64,000 nt of DNA, taken from contig NZ_WJIC01000001.1 of NCBI RefSeq assembly GCF_009649815.1, forward strand, positions 186,001 to 250,000. The letters run 5' to 3'. Each line of letters opens with the position of its first letter. Within the stretch, counting starts at the first letter, position 1. The stretch comes from Nocardia sp. SYP-A9097. GTDB lineage: Bacteria; Actinomycetota; Actinomycetes; Mycobacteriales; Mycobacteriaceae. The position numbers were made by a program, and so were the translations under genes. The notes under the pieces were generated by a model. That model made no database searches and was not told where the DNA came from. It worked only from the letters and a program-made list of their open reading frames with translations. This document shows, piece by piece, positions 43,960-52,303 of this stretch.

Positions 43960-45161
43960 GTGTCGAGCGCGATGAGGGCGCGGCCGAGCTGATCGATCTC
44001 GAATTTCGTCGTATACGGGGCGAGACCGATGGTGACGGCACCGCCCTCGTCGTTCACGCCGAGCGCGTCGAGCAGGCGGCTGCCACCGTGTGATCCGCTC
44101 AGCGTGCCGATGCGGGCGTCGGCGAGTTTCGCCGAGACCTTCTCGGCCTGCATGCCCGAAATGGTGAAGCTCACCGTCGGGATGCGGGTGGAGGCGCGGC
44201 CGATGACGGTCAGGTTCGGGATGGTGTCCAGGACCGACATCAGATGTTCGAAGAGCTGATCGTGGTAGTCCTGCAGCGAGGTGATGGACATCTCGAGGCG
44301 TTCGCGGCGGGTGCCGGTGGCGCGCTCGTCGAGTCCGGCCAGAAAGTCGATGGAGGTGGCGAGTCCGGCCAGCAGCGCGTACTGATGGCCGCCGACCTCG
44401 AGCCGCTCCGCGCCCTTGGCGTAGGGATTGAGCGACATGGACGGAATCCGGTCCAGGAACGCGGGATCGCGGAAGACCAGTGCGCCGATCTGCGGACCAC
44501 CCCAGGCGGGGGCGCTCAGCGCGATCACGTCGGCATTGAGTTCGTCGATATCGATGAGCGCGTAGGGCGCTGCCCCGAAGCAGTCGGCGACGAGCAGTCC
44601 GCCGACCTCGTGCACGCGATCCGCGGCCACCCGCACGGCGGGCGCGGAGCCGACGATCGGTGAGGCGGCGGTCAACGCGACCAGTCGGGCGGTGGGGCCG
44701 ATGAGTTCCTCGAACTGCCACGCGGGCATCTCGCAGGTCTCGATCTCGACCTCGGCCCAGCGCACATGTGCGCCATAGCGATTCGCGATGCGCAGCCAGG
44801 GCGCGACATTCGCCTCGTCATCCAGGCGCGACAGCACGATCCCGGTGCCCAGACCCAGCCGGGAGCTCAGCGATTCGGCCAGCCAGGCCAGCAGTACCGC
44901 GCGATCCGGGCCGAGCACCACGCCCGCCGGATCGCCGCCGACCAAATCCGCGACCGCCTCGCGGGCGGCCTCCAGAATGGCCGCGCTGCGTTTGGCCGCG
45001 CCGTGCCGATTGGTATGCGAGAAGGCGGAGGTCCGGAAACCTGTTGATACGGCTCGGGATACCGAATCGGGGACCAACATGCCCGCTTGCGGGTCGAGGT
45101 GGATCCAGCCGTCGCCCAGGGACGGTATGAGGCCCCGAACCCTTGCGACGTCGTAAGTCAT
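43956..45161 (-). CDS. cysteine desulfurase-like fold-type I protein lacking the PLP lysine
   Basis: A 401-residue protein of the class-V aminotransferase/SufS fold, as in Rv3778c. WIHLDPQAGMLVPDSV, FSHTNRHGAAKRSA and the C-terminal IRIPTVSFTISGMQAEKV resemble the family. Where SufS/NifS have S-[SG]-H-K-x-x-G-P, this protein has SAPAWGGPQIG, so both the His and the PLP-binding Lys are missing. Classical PLP chemistry is therefore unlikely; it may bind a ligand or a protein. ATG 45161. Confidence 0.8.
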   Translation of the reverse strand: MTYDVARVRGLIPSLGDGWIHLDPQAGMLVPDSVSRAVSTGFRTSAFSHTNRHGAAKRSAAILEAAREAVADLVGGDPAGVVLGPDRAVLLAWLAESLSSRLGLGTGIVLSRLDDEANVAPWLRIANRYGAHVRWAEVEIETCEMPAWQFEELIGPTARLVALTAASPIVGSAPAVRVAADRVHEVGGLLVADCFGAAPYALIDIDELNADVIALSAPAWGGPQIGALVFRDPAFLDRIPSMSLNPYAKGAERLEVGGHQYALLAGLATSIDFLAGLDERATGTRRERLEMSITSLQDYHDQLFEHLMSVLDTIPNLTVIGRASTRIPTVSFTISGMQAEKVSAKLADARIGTLSGSHGGSRLLDALGVNDEGGAVTIGLAPYTTKFEIDQLGRALIALDT

Positions 45162-45240
45162 GCTCGCCACTCTAAAGGCAGAGGGCAAGTCGGCGTAACG
45201 GTGTGGGGTGTTTGAAGCGAAGCCAATAGTCCACCTCGAA

Positions 45241-45376
45241 GGTTCGCGGCCCGTCCGGGTTCTGGACCGAGTGGAGCGGGGGAGCGCAGCGGAGGGAGGG
45301 AAGGTTCCGGACTCCCACGGCATCCACCTCCCTGCGCCTGCCCGCGAACCCGCCCGGAGCGAAGCGGAGGGCAAAT
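45241..45376 (-). repeat. dispersed stem-loop repeat, copy C (inverted)
   Basis: On the minus strand it reads leader ATTTGCCCTCCGCTTCGCTC, outer stem GGTTCGCGG / CCGCGAACC, inner stem GTCCGG / CCGGAC, loop TTCCCTCCCTCCGCTGCGCT... ending ACTCGGTCCAGAA. About 25 extra bases sit between outer and inner left arms. It ends 9 bp before the start codon of bpa. Confidence 0.82.
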
Positions 45377-45385
45377 GGCACAGGC

Positions 45386-45985
45386 ATGATGGGGGGCATG
45401 ACGCAATCGGATGGGGGGCCGGAATCCATTGTCGTGATCGGCCCCGAGGGCAAGCCGCTGATGATTCCGGCTGCCGCGCAGATCGGTGGTGAACCCGTGG
45501 AGGTGACCGGACGGGTTGTCGGTGAGGGTAATTACGACGAATCGGGCGATCTGGATGAGCAGCTCGCCGACATGGTGGAGCAGCCCGCGAAGGTCATGCG
45601 CATCGGCACCATGATCAAACAACTGCTCGAGGAAGTCCGGCACGCGCCGCTCGACGATGCCAGCCGCACCCGGCTGCGCGATATCCACCGGACCTCCATT
45701 CGCGAACTCGAACAGGGCCTGGCCCCCGAACTCCGCGAGGAGCTCGAACGCCTCGCCCTCCCGTTCAGTGATGACGTGATCCCCTCGGACGCCGAACTCC
45801 GCATCGCCCAGGCGCAATTGGTCGGCTGGCTGGAGGGCCTGTTCCACGGCATCCAGACCGCCCTCTTCGCCCAGCAGATGGCGGCCCGCGCCCAGCTCGA
45901 ACAGATGCGGCACGCCCTGCCGCCGGGCATGAGCGGAACCGATTCGCGTGGGCAATCATCCGGTAGCGGCGGGCAGTACCTCTGA
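45386..45985 (+). CDS. bpa: ATP-independent proteasome activator Bpa/PafE
   Basis: A 199-residue helical protein. EQPAKVMRIGTMIKQLLEEV, LRDIHRTSIRELEQGLAPEL, SDAELRIAQAQLVGWLEGLFHG and the C-terminal GQYL are hallmarks of Bpa (Rv3780). It forms a dodecameric ring whose C-terminal GQYL tails dock on the 20S proteasome and open its gate without ATP. ATG 45398 is an alternative start. It is followed by the galactan export genes, as in mycobacteria. Confidence 0.95.
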   Translation: MMGGMTQSDGGPESIVVIGPEGKPLMIPAAAQIGGEPVEVTGRVVGEGNYDESGDLDEQLADMVEQPAKVMRIGTMIKQLLEEVRHAPLDDASRTRLRDIHRTSIRELEQGLAPELREELERLALPFSDDVIPSDAELRIAQAQLVGWLEGLFHGIQTALFAQQMAARAQLEQMRHALPPGMSGTDSRGQSSGSGGQYL

Positions 45986-46094
45986 GCATCGCCCGTCGGC
46001 GATGACAAGGATCACTGTCGGATCGGGGGATCCGGCGCGGGTCGGGAGCAGGTTCCTGCCGCAACGGGCGGGCTATTAGATAGGGTCGGGTCTT

Positions 46095-46979
46095 GTGCCT
46101 GCTGCTGCTCCCCCCGACTCGGCGACGTCCGAGGTGCGCGTGGACGAAAACCCGGTGCCGCTAGTGTCGGATTCTCAGTCCTTCGCGCGTGCCTTCAAGG
46201 ACTTTCGCGACGGATTCTCCCAGCGTGAATTGTGGTTGGCGCTGGGCTGGCAGGACATCAAGCAGCGCTATCGGCGCTCGGTGCTGGGGCCGTTCTGGAT
46301 CACCATCGCGACCGGGTTGCAGGCGGCGGCCATGGGTGTGTTGTATGCCACCCTGTTCGGGCAGTCGCTCAGTTCTTATCTGCCGTATGTGACGGTCGGG
46401 CTGATTGTCTGGAATGTCATCAATGCCAGCATTCTCGAGGGCTCGGATGTCTTCATCGCCAATGAGGGCCTGATCAAACAACTTCCGTCGGCGCTGAGCG
46501 TGCACGTGTATCGCCTGGTGTGGCGGCAGTTCCTGTTCTTCGCGCACAACCTGATCATCTACGTGATCATGGTGGCCGCGTTCAGCATCTGGCGGAATCT
46601 GCACTGGTCCGCGCTGCTGGCGATTCCGGGCCTGCTGCTGATCTTCCTCAACGCGCTCTGGGTGACGATCGTGTTCGGCATCTTCAGCACCCGCTACCGC
46701 GATCTCGCACCGATCCTGGGCAGCACCACGCTCATGCTGTTCGTGCTCACCCCGGTCATGTGGAAGCCGACGGCGCTCACCGGCACCGCGAGCGATCGCG
46801 CGAAACTGGCCGAGCTGGTGCCGACCTTCCACTACCTGGAAATCGTGCGCGCGCCCCTGCTCGGCGATCCGATTCACCTGCGCAGCTGGATTGTGGTGGT
46901 GGCGATCACCGTCGTCGGCTGGATTGTCGCGATACTTGCTATGAAGAAGTTCCGTTCCCGAGTCCCCTACTGGGTGTGA
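46095..46979 (+). CDS. wzm: galactan export ABC transporter permease Wzm
   Basis: A 294-residue ABC-2 type permease with six membrane helices (for example LQAAAMGVLYATLFG and LLAIPGLLLIFLNALWV). WQDIKQRYRRSVLGPFWITI before helix 1 is typical of polysaccharide exporters. With the Wzt ATPase encoded 7 bp downstream it moves lipid-linked galactan across the membrane for arabinogalactan assembly (Rv3783 equivalent). GTG start. Confidence 0.92.
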   Translation: MPAAAPPDSATSEVRVDENPVPLVSDSQSFARAFKDFRDGFSQRELWLALGWQDIKQRYRRSVLGPFWITIATGLQAAAMGVLYATLFGQSLSSYLPYVTVGLIVWNVINASILEGSDVFIANEGLIKQLPSALSVHVYRLVWRQFLFFAHNLIIYVIMVAAFSIWRNLHWSALLAIPGLLLIFLNALWVTIVFGIFSTRYRDLAPILGSTTLMLFVLTPVMWKPTALTGTASDRAKLAELVPTFHYLEIVRAPLLGDPIHLRSWIVVVAITVVGWIVAILAMKKFRSRVPYWV

Positions 46980-46986
46980 AGGCTCA

Positions 46987-47802
46987 ATGACCGACCATGT
47001 GAGTATCGAAGCCCAGAACGCGTGGGTGGAGTTCCCGATCTTCGACGCCAAATCCCGTTCGCTGAAGAAAGCGGTGCTGGGGTCCGCCGGCGGCGCCATC
47101 GGGCGCAATCAGTCCGATGTGGTGGTGGTCGAGGCACTGCGCGATATCACCATGTCGCTGAAGGAAGGCGATCGGATCGGCCTGGTCGGCCACAATGGCG
47201 CGGGCAAATCGACACTGCTGCGGCTGCTTTCGGGCATCTACGAACCCACCCGTGGTAGTGCGCGGATTCGCGGCCGGGTCGCGCCGGTCTTCGATCTCGG
47301 TGTCGGCATGGACCCGGAGGTCTCGGGCTACGACAACATCATCATTCGTGGCCTGTTCCTCGGGCAGACCCGCAAGAAGATGCTGTCGCTGATCGATGAA
47401 ATCGCCGAATTCACCGAATTGGGCGACTATTTGGCGATGCCGCTGCGCACCTACTCCACCGGCATGCGGGTGCGCCTGGCCATGGGCGTGGTCACCTCCA
47501 TCGACCCGGAGATCCTGCTGCTCGACGAGGGCATCGGCGCGGTCGACGCGGAATTCATGAAGAAGGCGCGAATCCGGTTGCAGGAATTGGTTTCCCGTTC
47601 CGGCATTCTCGTCTTCGCCAGTCACTCCAATGAATTCCTCGCCCAGCTGTGTGATTCCGCGATGTGGATCGATCATGGACAGATACGCATGCACGGCGGC
47701 ATCGAGGAAGTCGTGCGCGCGTACGAAGGCCCGGAGGCGGGCGATCACGTGGCGCAGGTGCTGCGGGATTTGGCACGTGAACCCGAACGGAATCCCGCAT
47801 GA
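46987..47802 (+). CDS. wzt: galactan export ABC transporter ATPase Wzt
   Basis: A 271-residue NBD. Walker A is GHNGAGKSTL, the signature region YSTGMRVRLAM, Walker B LLLDEGIGAVD and the switch His in FASHS. There is no long carbohydrate-binding C-terminal domain, as in the mycobacterial RfbE/Wzt (Rv3781). Its ATGA overlap with glfT1 shows an operon with wzm and glfT1. Confidence 0.93.
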   Translation: MTDHVSIEAQNAWVEFPIFDAKSRSLKKAVLGSAGGAIGRNQSDVVVVEALRDITMSLKEGDRIGLVGHNGAGKSTLLRLLSGIYEPTRGSARIRGRVAPVFDLGVGMDPEVSGYDNIIIRGLFLGQTRKKMLSLIDEIAEFTELGDYLAMPLRTYSTGMRVRLAMGVVTSIDPEILLLDEGIGAVDAEFMKKARIRLQELVSRSGILVFASHSNEFLAQLCDSAMWIDHGQIRMHGGIEEVVRAYEGPEAGDHVAQVLRDLAREPERNPA

Positions 47803-48728
47803 CAGACCAGACCACCCCGCACTTCGGCGATGATGCGCGCATCGTCGCCATTGTGGTGACGCATAAACGCAAGGAACTCCTGGCCGAGTCGCTGAAGGTG
47901 CTCTCCACCCAGTCCCGGCCGATCGACCATCTCATTGTGGTCGACAACGGCAATGAGGCCGAGGTCGGTGAACTGGTGCGTAATCAGCCCATCGAATCCA
48001 CCTATCTTGGGTCGGCGCACAATCTCGGCGGCGCGGGCGGATTCGCGCTCGGCATGCTGCACGCGCTCACCATGGGCGCGGACTGGGTGTGGCTGGCCGA
48101 TGACGACGGCCGACCCGATGGGCCGGAAGTGCTTGCCACGCTGTTCGATTGCGCGAAACGGCATCAGCTGGTCGAGGTGTCGCCGGTGGTCGCCGATATC
48201 GACGATCCGGATCGGCTGGCCTTCCCGCTGCGCCGCGGTGTGGTGTGGCGGCGACTGCGCTCCGAACTCGGCGACGAGGATTTCCTGCCCGGCATCGCCT
48301 CGCTGTTCAATGGCGCGCTGGTGTCGGCGGAGGCCGTGGACATTATCGGCGTGCCCGATCTGCGACTGTTCGTGCGCGGTGACGAGGTTGAGGTACATCG
48401 GCGATTGGTGCGGTCGGGGCTGCCGTTCGGCACCTGTTTGCAGACCGCGTACCTGCACCCCAACGGGTCGGAGGAGTTCAAGCCGATTCTGGGCGGGCGC
48501 ATGCACACGCAGTACCCGGACGATCCGGTGAAGCGGTACTTCACCTATCGCAATCGCGGGTATCTGATGGCGCAGCCGGGTATGCGAAAGCTGTTGCCGC
48601 AGGAGCTGGCTCGGTTCGGCTGGTTCTTCCTGCTGCAGCAGAAGGATCCGCAGGGGTTCATGGAGTGGCTGCGGTTGCAGCGGCTCGGGCGGCGCGAACA
48701 GTTCCGCAAGCCCGAGGCGAAGACCTAA
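47799..48728 (+). CDS. glfT1: galactofuranosyltransferase GlfT1
   Basis: A 309-residue GT2-family enzyme. VAIVVTHKRKELL, VVDNGN, the substrate loop LGSAHNLGGAGGFALGM and the metal-binding DDD in WLADDDGRP are present, then GDEVEVHRRL near the base region. GlfT1 (Rv3782) adds the first two galactofuranose residues to the lipid-linked linker unit. It is translationally coupled to wzt. Confidence 0.93.
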   Translation: MTDQTTPHFGDDARIVAIVVTHKRKELLAESLKVLSTQSRPIDHLIVVDNGNEAEVGELVRNQPIESTYLGSAHNLGGAGGFALGMLHALTMGADWVWLADDDGRPDGPEVLATLFDCAKRHQLVEVSPVVADIDDPDRLAFPLRRGVVWRRLRSELGDEDFLPGIASLFNGALVSAEAVDIIGVPDLRLFVRGDEVEVHRRLVRSGLPFGTCLQTAYLHPNGSEEFKPILGGRMHTQYPDDPVKRYFTYRNRGYLMAQPGMRKLLPQELARFGWFFLLQQKDPQGFMEWLRLQRLGRREQFRKPEAKT

Positions 48729-48847
48729 AGCGCCTGGTCGGAAAATCGATTGCGCCGATCGGGCCGACCTGACAGGGTTGTGCCGTTCTTGTTCGGCATC
48801 GCGGTCGCCTCGGTGACCGCCCGGGGAAAGCAGAGGAGGTGGATTAC

Positions 48848-48928
48848 GTGACTACAGCAGCACGGATTGTCGTGCCCGCGCGTGTGTTGACCGCGCAGTA
48901 CGTATCCACCTCGAATTCTCCGCGCTGA
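48848..48928 (+). CDS. 26-residue leader ORF upstream of rsgA
   Basis: A GTG-initiated ORF (VTTAARIVVPARVLTAQYVS...) with a strong AGGAGG box 8 nt upstream, better than the ribosome site of rsgA itself. It ends 39 bp before rsgA; in the gap is a 7-bp hairpin GACGGGC / GCCCGTC (48936-48952). This suggests translational control of rsgA. There is no run of a single amino acid that would mark an amino-acid attenuator. Confidence 0.5.
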   Translation: MTTAARIVVPARVLTAQYVSTSNSPR

Positions 48929-48967
48929 GTCCTGGGACGGGCTCAGCCCGTCAAAGGACCCCCCATC

Positions 48968-50113
48968 ATGTCTGTGGTCGATTTCGACCTGCTCGCCCCC
49001 TACGGCTGGACCCCCGATGTGGCCGCCGAATACCTTCCGCTGCTGGGTGATTCGCTGATCCCGGCGCGACTGCTGCGCATGGATCGCAGCGAATGCGATG
49101 TGGCGGTACCGATCGCCACCACCCGTCTGCCCGATCGAGCGGAGGCCGTCATCGTGCGCGCCCGCTGCCCACGCTCGGACTCCGATATCACCGGCCTGTG
49201 CACCGGCGACTGGGTCGGATTGAGCAATGAATCCGGCGAACTGCCGACCACGCGCCGCATGCTGAACTCCGCGGTGGTGCGAAAGCTGTTGCCGCGCAAG
49301 ACCGCTATCGTGCGTGCGGCGGTCTCCGGCCACTCCGATTCGCGGGCCCGCGCCGCCGATCAGATGTTGGCGGCCAATGTGGATACCGTGCTGCTCTGTT
49401 CGCCCGGCGACGGGGATGTGGATCTCGGGCGCATCGAACGCATGCTCGCCCTGGCTTGGGAATCCGGTGCGCAACCGATCGTGGTGCTCACCAAAGCCGA
49501 TCTGGCGGTGGATCTTTCACTGGACGAGGTGCGCGCCGCCGCACCCGGAGCAACCGTGCTCGCGGTGAGCGCGTCCACCGGTCTCGGCATGGAGGTGCTG
49601 ACCGCCGTCCTGGACGGCACCGTAGCTCTGCTCGGCCCCTCCGGCGCGGGCAAATCCACCCTCGCCAATGCCCTGCTCGGCTCGGAAGTGTTCGCCACCA
49701 ACGCGGTTCGCGAGGGCGACAAACGCGGCCGCCACACCACGGTGCACCGCGAACTCCGCCCGCTCCCCGGCGGCGGCACCCTCATCGACACCCCCGGCCT
49801 GCGCTCCATCGGCCTCTGGGATGCCGCCGAGGGCATCGGCCGCACCTTCAGCGATATCGAATCCCTTTCGGCGGATTGCCGATTCGCCGATTGCTCGCAC
49901 GATCGAGAACCCGGCTGCGCCGTCCAGGCGGCCATCGAATCGGGCGCCCTCCCCGAACGCCGGCTCACCAGCTACCGCAAACTCACCCGCGAAAACGAAT
50001 GGATGGCCGCCCGCTCCGACACCCGCCTCCGCGCCGAACGCGAACGCGCCTGGAAACAAATCAACAAGGACCAGCGCCGCATGTACCGCCAACGCACCCA
50101 ATTCGGCCGCTGA
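48968..50113 (+). CDS. rsgA: small ribosomal subunit biogenesis GTPase RsgA
   Basis: A 381-residue circularly permuted GTPase. G4 (VVLTKAD) precedes G1 (LLGPSGAGKSTL) and G3 (LIDTPGLRSIG). The C-terminal zinc site is CRFADC...HDREPGC. RsgA acts in late 30S maturation, testing the decoding centre. An AAGGA box is 9 nt upstream of the ATG. A short leader ORF precedes it. Confidence 0.93.
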   Translation: MSVVDFDLLAPYGWTPDVAAEYLPLLGDSLIPARLLRMDRSECDVAVPIATTRLPDRAEAVIVRARCPRSDSDITGLCTGDWVGLSNESGELPTTRRMLNSAVVRKLLPRKTAIVRAAVSGHSDSRARAADQMLAANVDTVLLCSPGDGDVDLGRIERMLALAWESGAQPIVVLTKADLAVDLSLDEVRAAAPGATVLAVSASTGLGMEVLTAVLDGTVALLGPSGAGKSTLANALLGSEVFATNAVREGDKRGRHTTVHRELRPLPGGGTLIDTPGLRSIGLWDAAEGIGRTFSDIESLSADCRFADCSHDREPGCAVQAAIESGALPERRLTSYRKLTRENEWMAARSDTRLRAERERAWKQINKDQRRMYRQRTQFGR

Positions 50114-50117
50114 CCCC

Positions 50118-50177
50118 CGCGAGTGTGCACTCAGGGCGGAGATTCGCTGAAATCACCGCCGTGAGTGCACACTCGCG
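50118..50177. terminator. long inverted repeat after rsgA
   Basis: Perfect 16-bp arms (50118-50133 / 50162-50177) enclose further pairing GGCGG / CCGCC and GATT / AATC. It lies 5 bp after the rsgA stop. There is no T-run, so it is either a GC-rich actinobacterial terminator or a regulatory structure. Confidence 0.55.
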
Positions 50178-50244
50178 CTCTGGGCCAGGGCGGATAGGTT
50201 GGAGGGATGCGAGGAGCTTTGGCGATGCCGTGCGGGGTGAAGTG

Positions 50245-51543
50245 ATGCCTGCCCTGCGGTGGGTGGGGGCTCGGTTGCGCAATATGCCGGGGGGCGTGTG
50301 GTTTCTTGCGGTGGGGGCGGTCAGCTCGCTGATTTCGGTGTTCGCGGTGGTGGGGCTGGTGTTGGTGGGGGCGGGCTGTTTGGTGGGGGTGGGGATTCCG
50401 GTTATGCCGGAGGCGGTGCGGGTGGTGCGGCAGGTGGTGAATTTCGATCGGCGGCGGGCCGGAGGGTTCTTGGGGGAGGAGATTCCGCGGCCTTATCAGC
50501 CGATGGTCGGGGATTGGCGGGAGCAGTGGGGGACACTGGTGCGGGATCCGGCCAATCGGCGGGATCTGGGGTGGCTGGTGTGGAACGCGGTGACCGGGAT
50601 CATCGTGGGTGTCATGGCGGTGGTTCTGCCGGTGGCCGGGCTGGCGCAGGTTGTGCGGCCATGGTCCTGGCGGATGGTGCGGCCGGGGAGTATCGATGGG
50701 CTGGGGTTCGTCGTCGACTCCTGGGGACTGGCCTTGGTGAGCTCTCTTGCCGGACTACCCCTCCTGTGGCTGGCGTTGCAGGTTCCGGTGGTGGCGCGGT
50801 GGCAGGCGCGGTGGGCCACGCAGCTGCTCGGACCCACCGAAGATGCGATGCTGGCGCATCGGGTGGCCGAATTGACCGCCACCCGGGCGGCGGCGCTCGA
50901 TGCGCACGGCGCGGAATTGCGGCGTATCGAACGGGATCTGCACGATGGGGCACAGGCGCGGATCGCGGCGGTGATCATGCAGCTCGGGGTGGCCGAGCAA
51001 CTGCGGCAACGGGATCCGGACGCGGCGGACGAGTTGGTGCGCAAGGCGCAGGACACAGCTACGGCGGCGCTGTCCGAACTGCGTGAGGTGGTGCGCAGCG
51101 TGTATCCGCCGGTGCTTTCGGATCGCGGATTGGCAAGCGCGATTTCGGCTTTGGCGGCGCGCAGCCCGATACCGTGCACGATCGATCTCGGTGGGGGCGC
51201 GGGTGCACAGCCCCCGATCACCGAACCGCACCCGCGGTCGGTCGACACCTTCCCGCGCCGTCCCGCGGCGGTCGAGGCCGCGGCATACTTCGTGATCGCG
51301 GAGGCACTCACCAATGCGACCAAACACTCTCGGGCCGAACATGTTTCGGTGACACTCGGCGGGACGGTGGAGCTGCTGACCGTCGAGATACGTGATGACG
51401 GGGTGGGCGAGGCGCGGGATATCGAGGGCGGGGGGCTGGCGGGGATTCGGCGGCGGGCCGAGGCTTTGGATGGACGCATGCTGCTGAACAGTCCGGCCGG
51501 CGGTCCCACCGTGGTGCGGGTGGAGATACCGTGCGGATCATGA
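50245..51543 (+). CDS. two-component sensor histidine kinase (HisKA_3/NarL type)
   Basis: A 432-residue kinase. A membrane sensor part (VWFLAVGAVSSLISVFAVVG, AVTGIIVGVMAVVLPVAG and SWGLALVSSLAGLPLLWLAL) is followed by the phospho-acceptor helix RRIERDLHDGAQARIAAVIM and an HATPase with AEALTNATKHS, DDGVG and GGGLAGIRRRAEALDG. It pairs with the LuxR-type regulator 38 bp downstream. The signal is unknown; membrane stress is common for such kinases. Start at ATG 50245, with GTG codons nearby. Confidence 0.87.
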   Translation: MPALRWVGARLRNMPGGVWFLAVGAVSSLISVFAVVGLVLVGAGCLVGVGIPVMPEAVRVVRQVVNFDRRRAGGFLGEEIPRPYQPMVGDWREQWGTLVRDPANRRDLGWLVWNAVTGIIVGVMAVVLPVAGLAQVVRPWSWRMVRPGSIDGLGFVVDSWGLALVSSLAGLPLLWLALQVPVVARWQARWATQLLGPTEDAMLAHRVAELTATRAAALDAHGAELRRIERDLHDGAQARIAAVIMQLGVAEQLRQRDPDAADELVRKAQDTATAALSELREVVRSVYPPVLSDRGLASAISALAARSPIPCTIDLGGGAGAQPPITEPHPRSVDTFPRRPAAVEAAAYFVIAEALTNATKHSRAEHVSVTLGGTVELLTVEIRDDGVGEARDIEGGGLAGIRRRAEALDGRMLLNSPAGGPTVVRVEIPCGS

Positions 51544-51580
51544 TCAGCGAGAACATCGCCGGGCCACGAGCGGGGTCGCC

Positions 51581-52225
51581 ATGCGCGTGGTGATTGCCGA
51601 GGATGACGCGCTGCTGCGCGAAGGGCTGGCGCTGCTGCTGAAATCGGCGGGGATCGAGGTGGTCGCGGCGGTGGACAATGCCGATGATCTACTCGCGGTG
51701 GTGACGGCGGATCGGCCGGATGCCCTGGTGGTGGATGTGCGGATGCCGCCCACATTCACCGATGACGGGTTGCGGGCGGCGGTGCGCGCCAGGCAGATTC
51801 ACCCCGGACTGCCGGTGCTGGTGCTCTCCGCCTGGGTGGAGGACAGCTATGCGGCGGAACTGCTCGGGGATGGTGCGGGCGGGGTGGGGTATCTGCTCAA
51901 GGAGCGGGTCGGGAAGGTGGATCGGTTCCTGGAGTCACTGCGGCGAGTGGCCGAGGGCGGTACCGCCATGGATCCCGAGGTGATCTCGCAACTGCTGGTG
52001 CGGCGCAAGGCGGATGATCCACTCGCCGCGCTCACCCCGCGTGAGCGGGAGGTCCTGGCGCTCATGGCCGAGGGCCACGACAATGCCACCATTGCCGAGC
52101 GCCTGGTGGTCTCCGAAGGTGCTGTGCTCAAACATATTCGGAGCATCTTCGCCAAGCTCGGCCTGTTCGCCGACGAAGTCGGGCACCGCCGCGTCCTGGC
52201 CGTGCTCGCGTACCTCAACGCCTGA
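51581..52225 (+). CDS. LuxR/NarL-family response regulator
   Basis: A 214-residue regulator. The receiver domain has acidic EDD at the start, the phospho-acceptor Asp in LVVDVRMPP, and the conserved Lys in YLLKERVG. The C-terminal LuxR HTH is LTPREREVLALMAEGHDNATIAERL. It is the partner of the preceding histidine kinase. Confidence 0.92.
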   Translation: MRVVIAEDDALLREGLALLLKSAGIEVVAAVDNADDLLAVVTADRPDALVVDVRMPPTFTDDGLRAAVRARQIHPGLPVLVLSAWVEDSYAAELLGDGAGGVGYLLKERVGKVDRFLESLRRVAEGGTAMDPEVISQLLVRRKADDPLAALTPREREVLALMAEGHDNATIAERLVVSEGAVLKHIRSIFAKLGLFADEVGHRRVLAVLAYLNA

Positions 52226-52232
52226 GCTGCAA

Positions 52233-52294
52233 GATCACCAGGCACTGACCGGGCTCGGCTCTCGGGCCGATGCCACGGTGACTGCCTGGTGATC
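52233..52294. terminator. long inverted repeat after response regulator
   Basis: Perfect 12-bp arms GATCACCAGGCA / TGCCTGGTGATC lie 8 bp after the regulator stop and just before the convergent hydrolase's end, with a GC-rich interior. It probably ends transcription from both sides. Confidence 0.55.
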
Positions 52295-52303
52295 AATCGT
52301 CCA

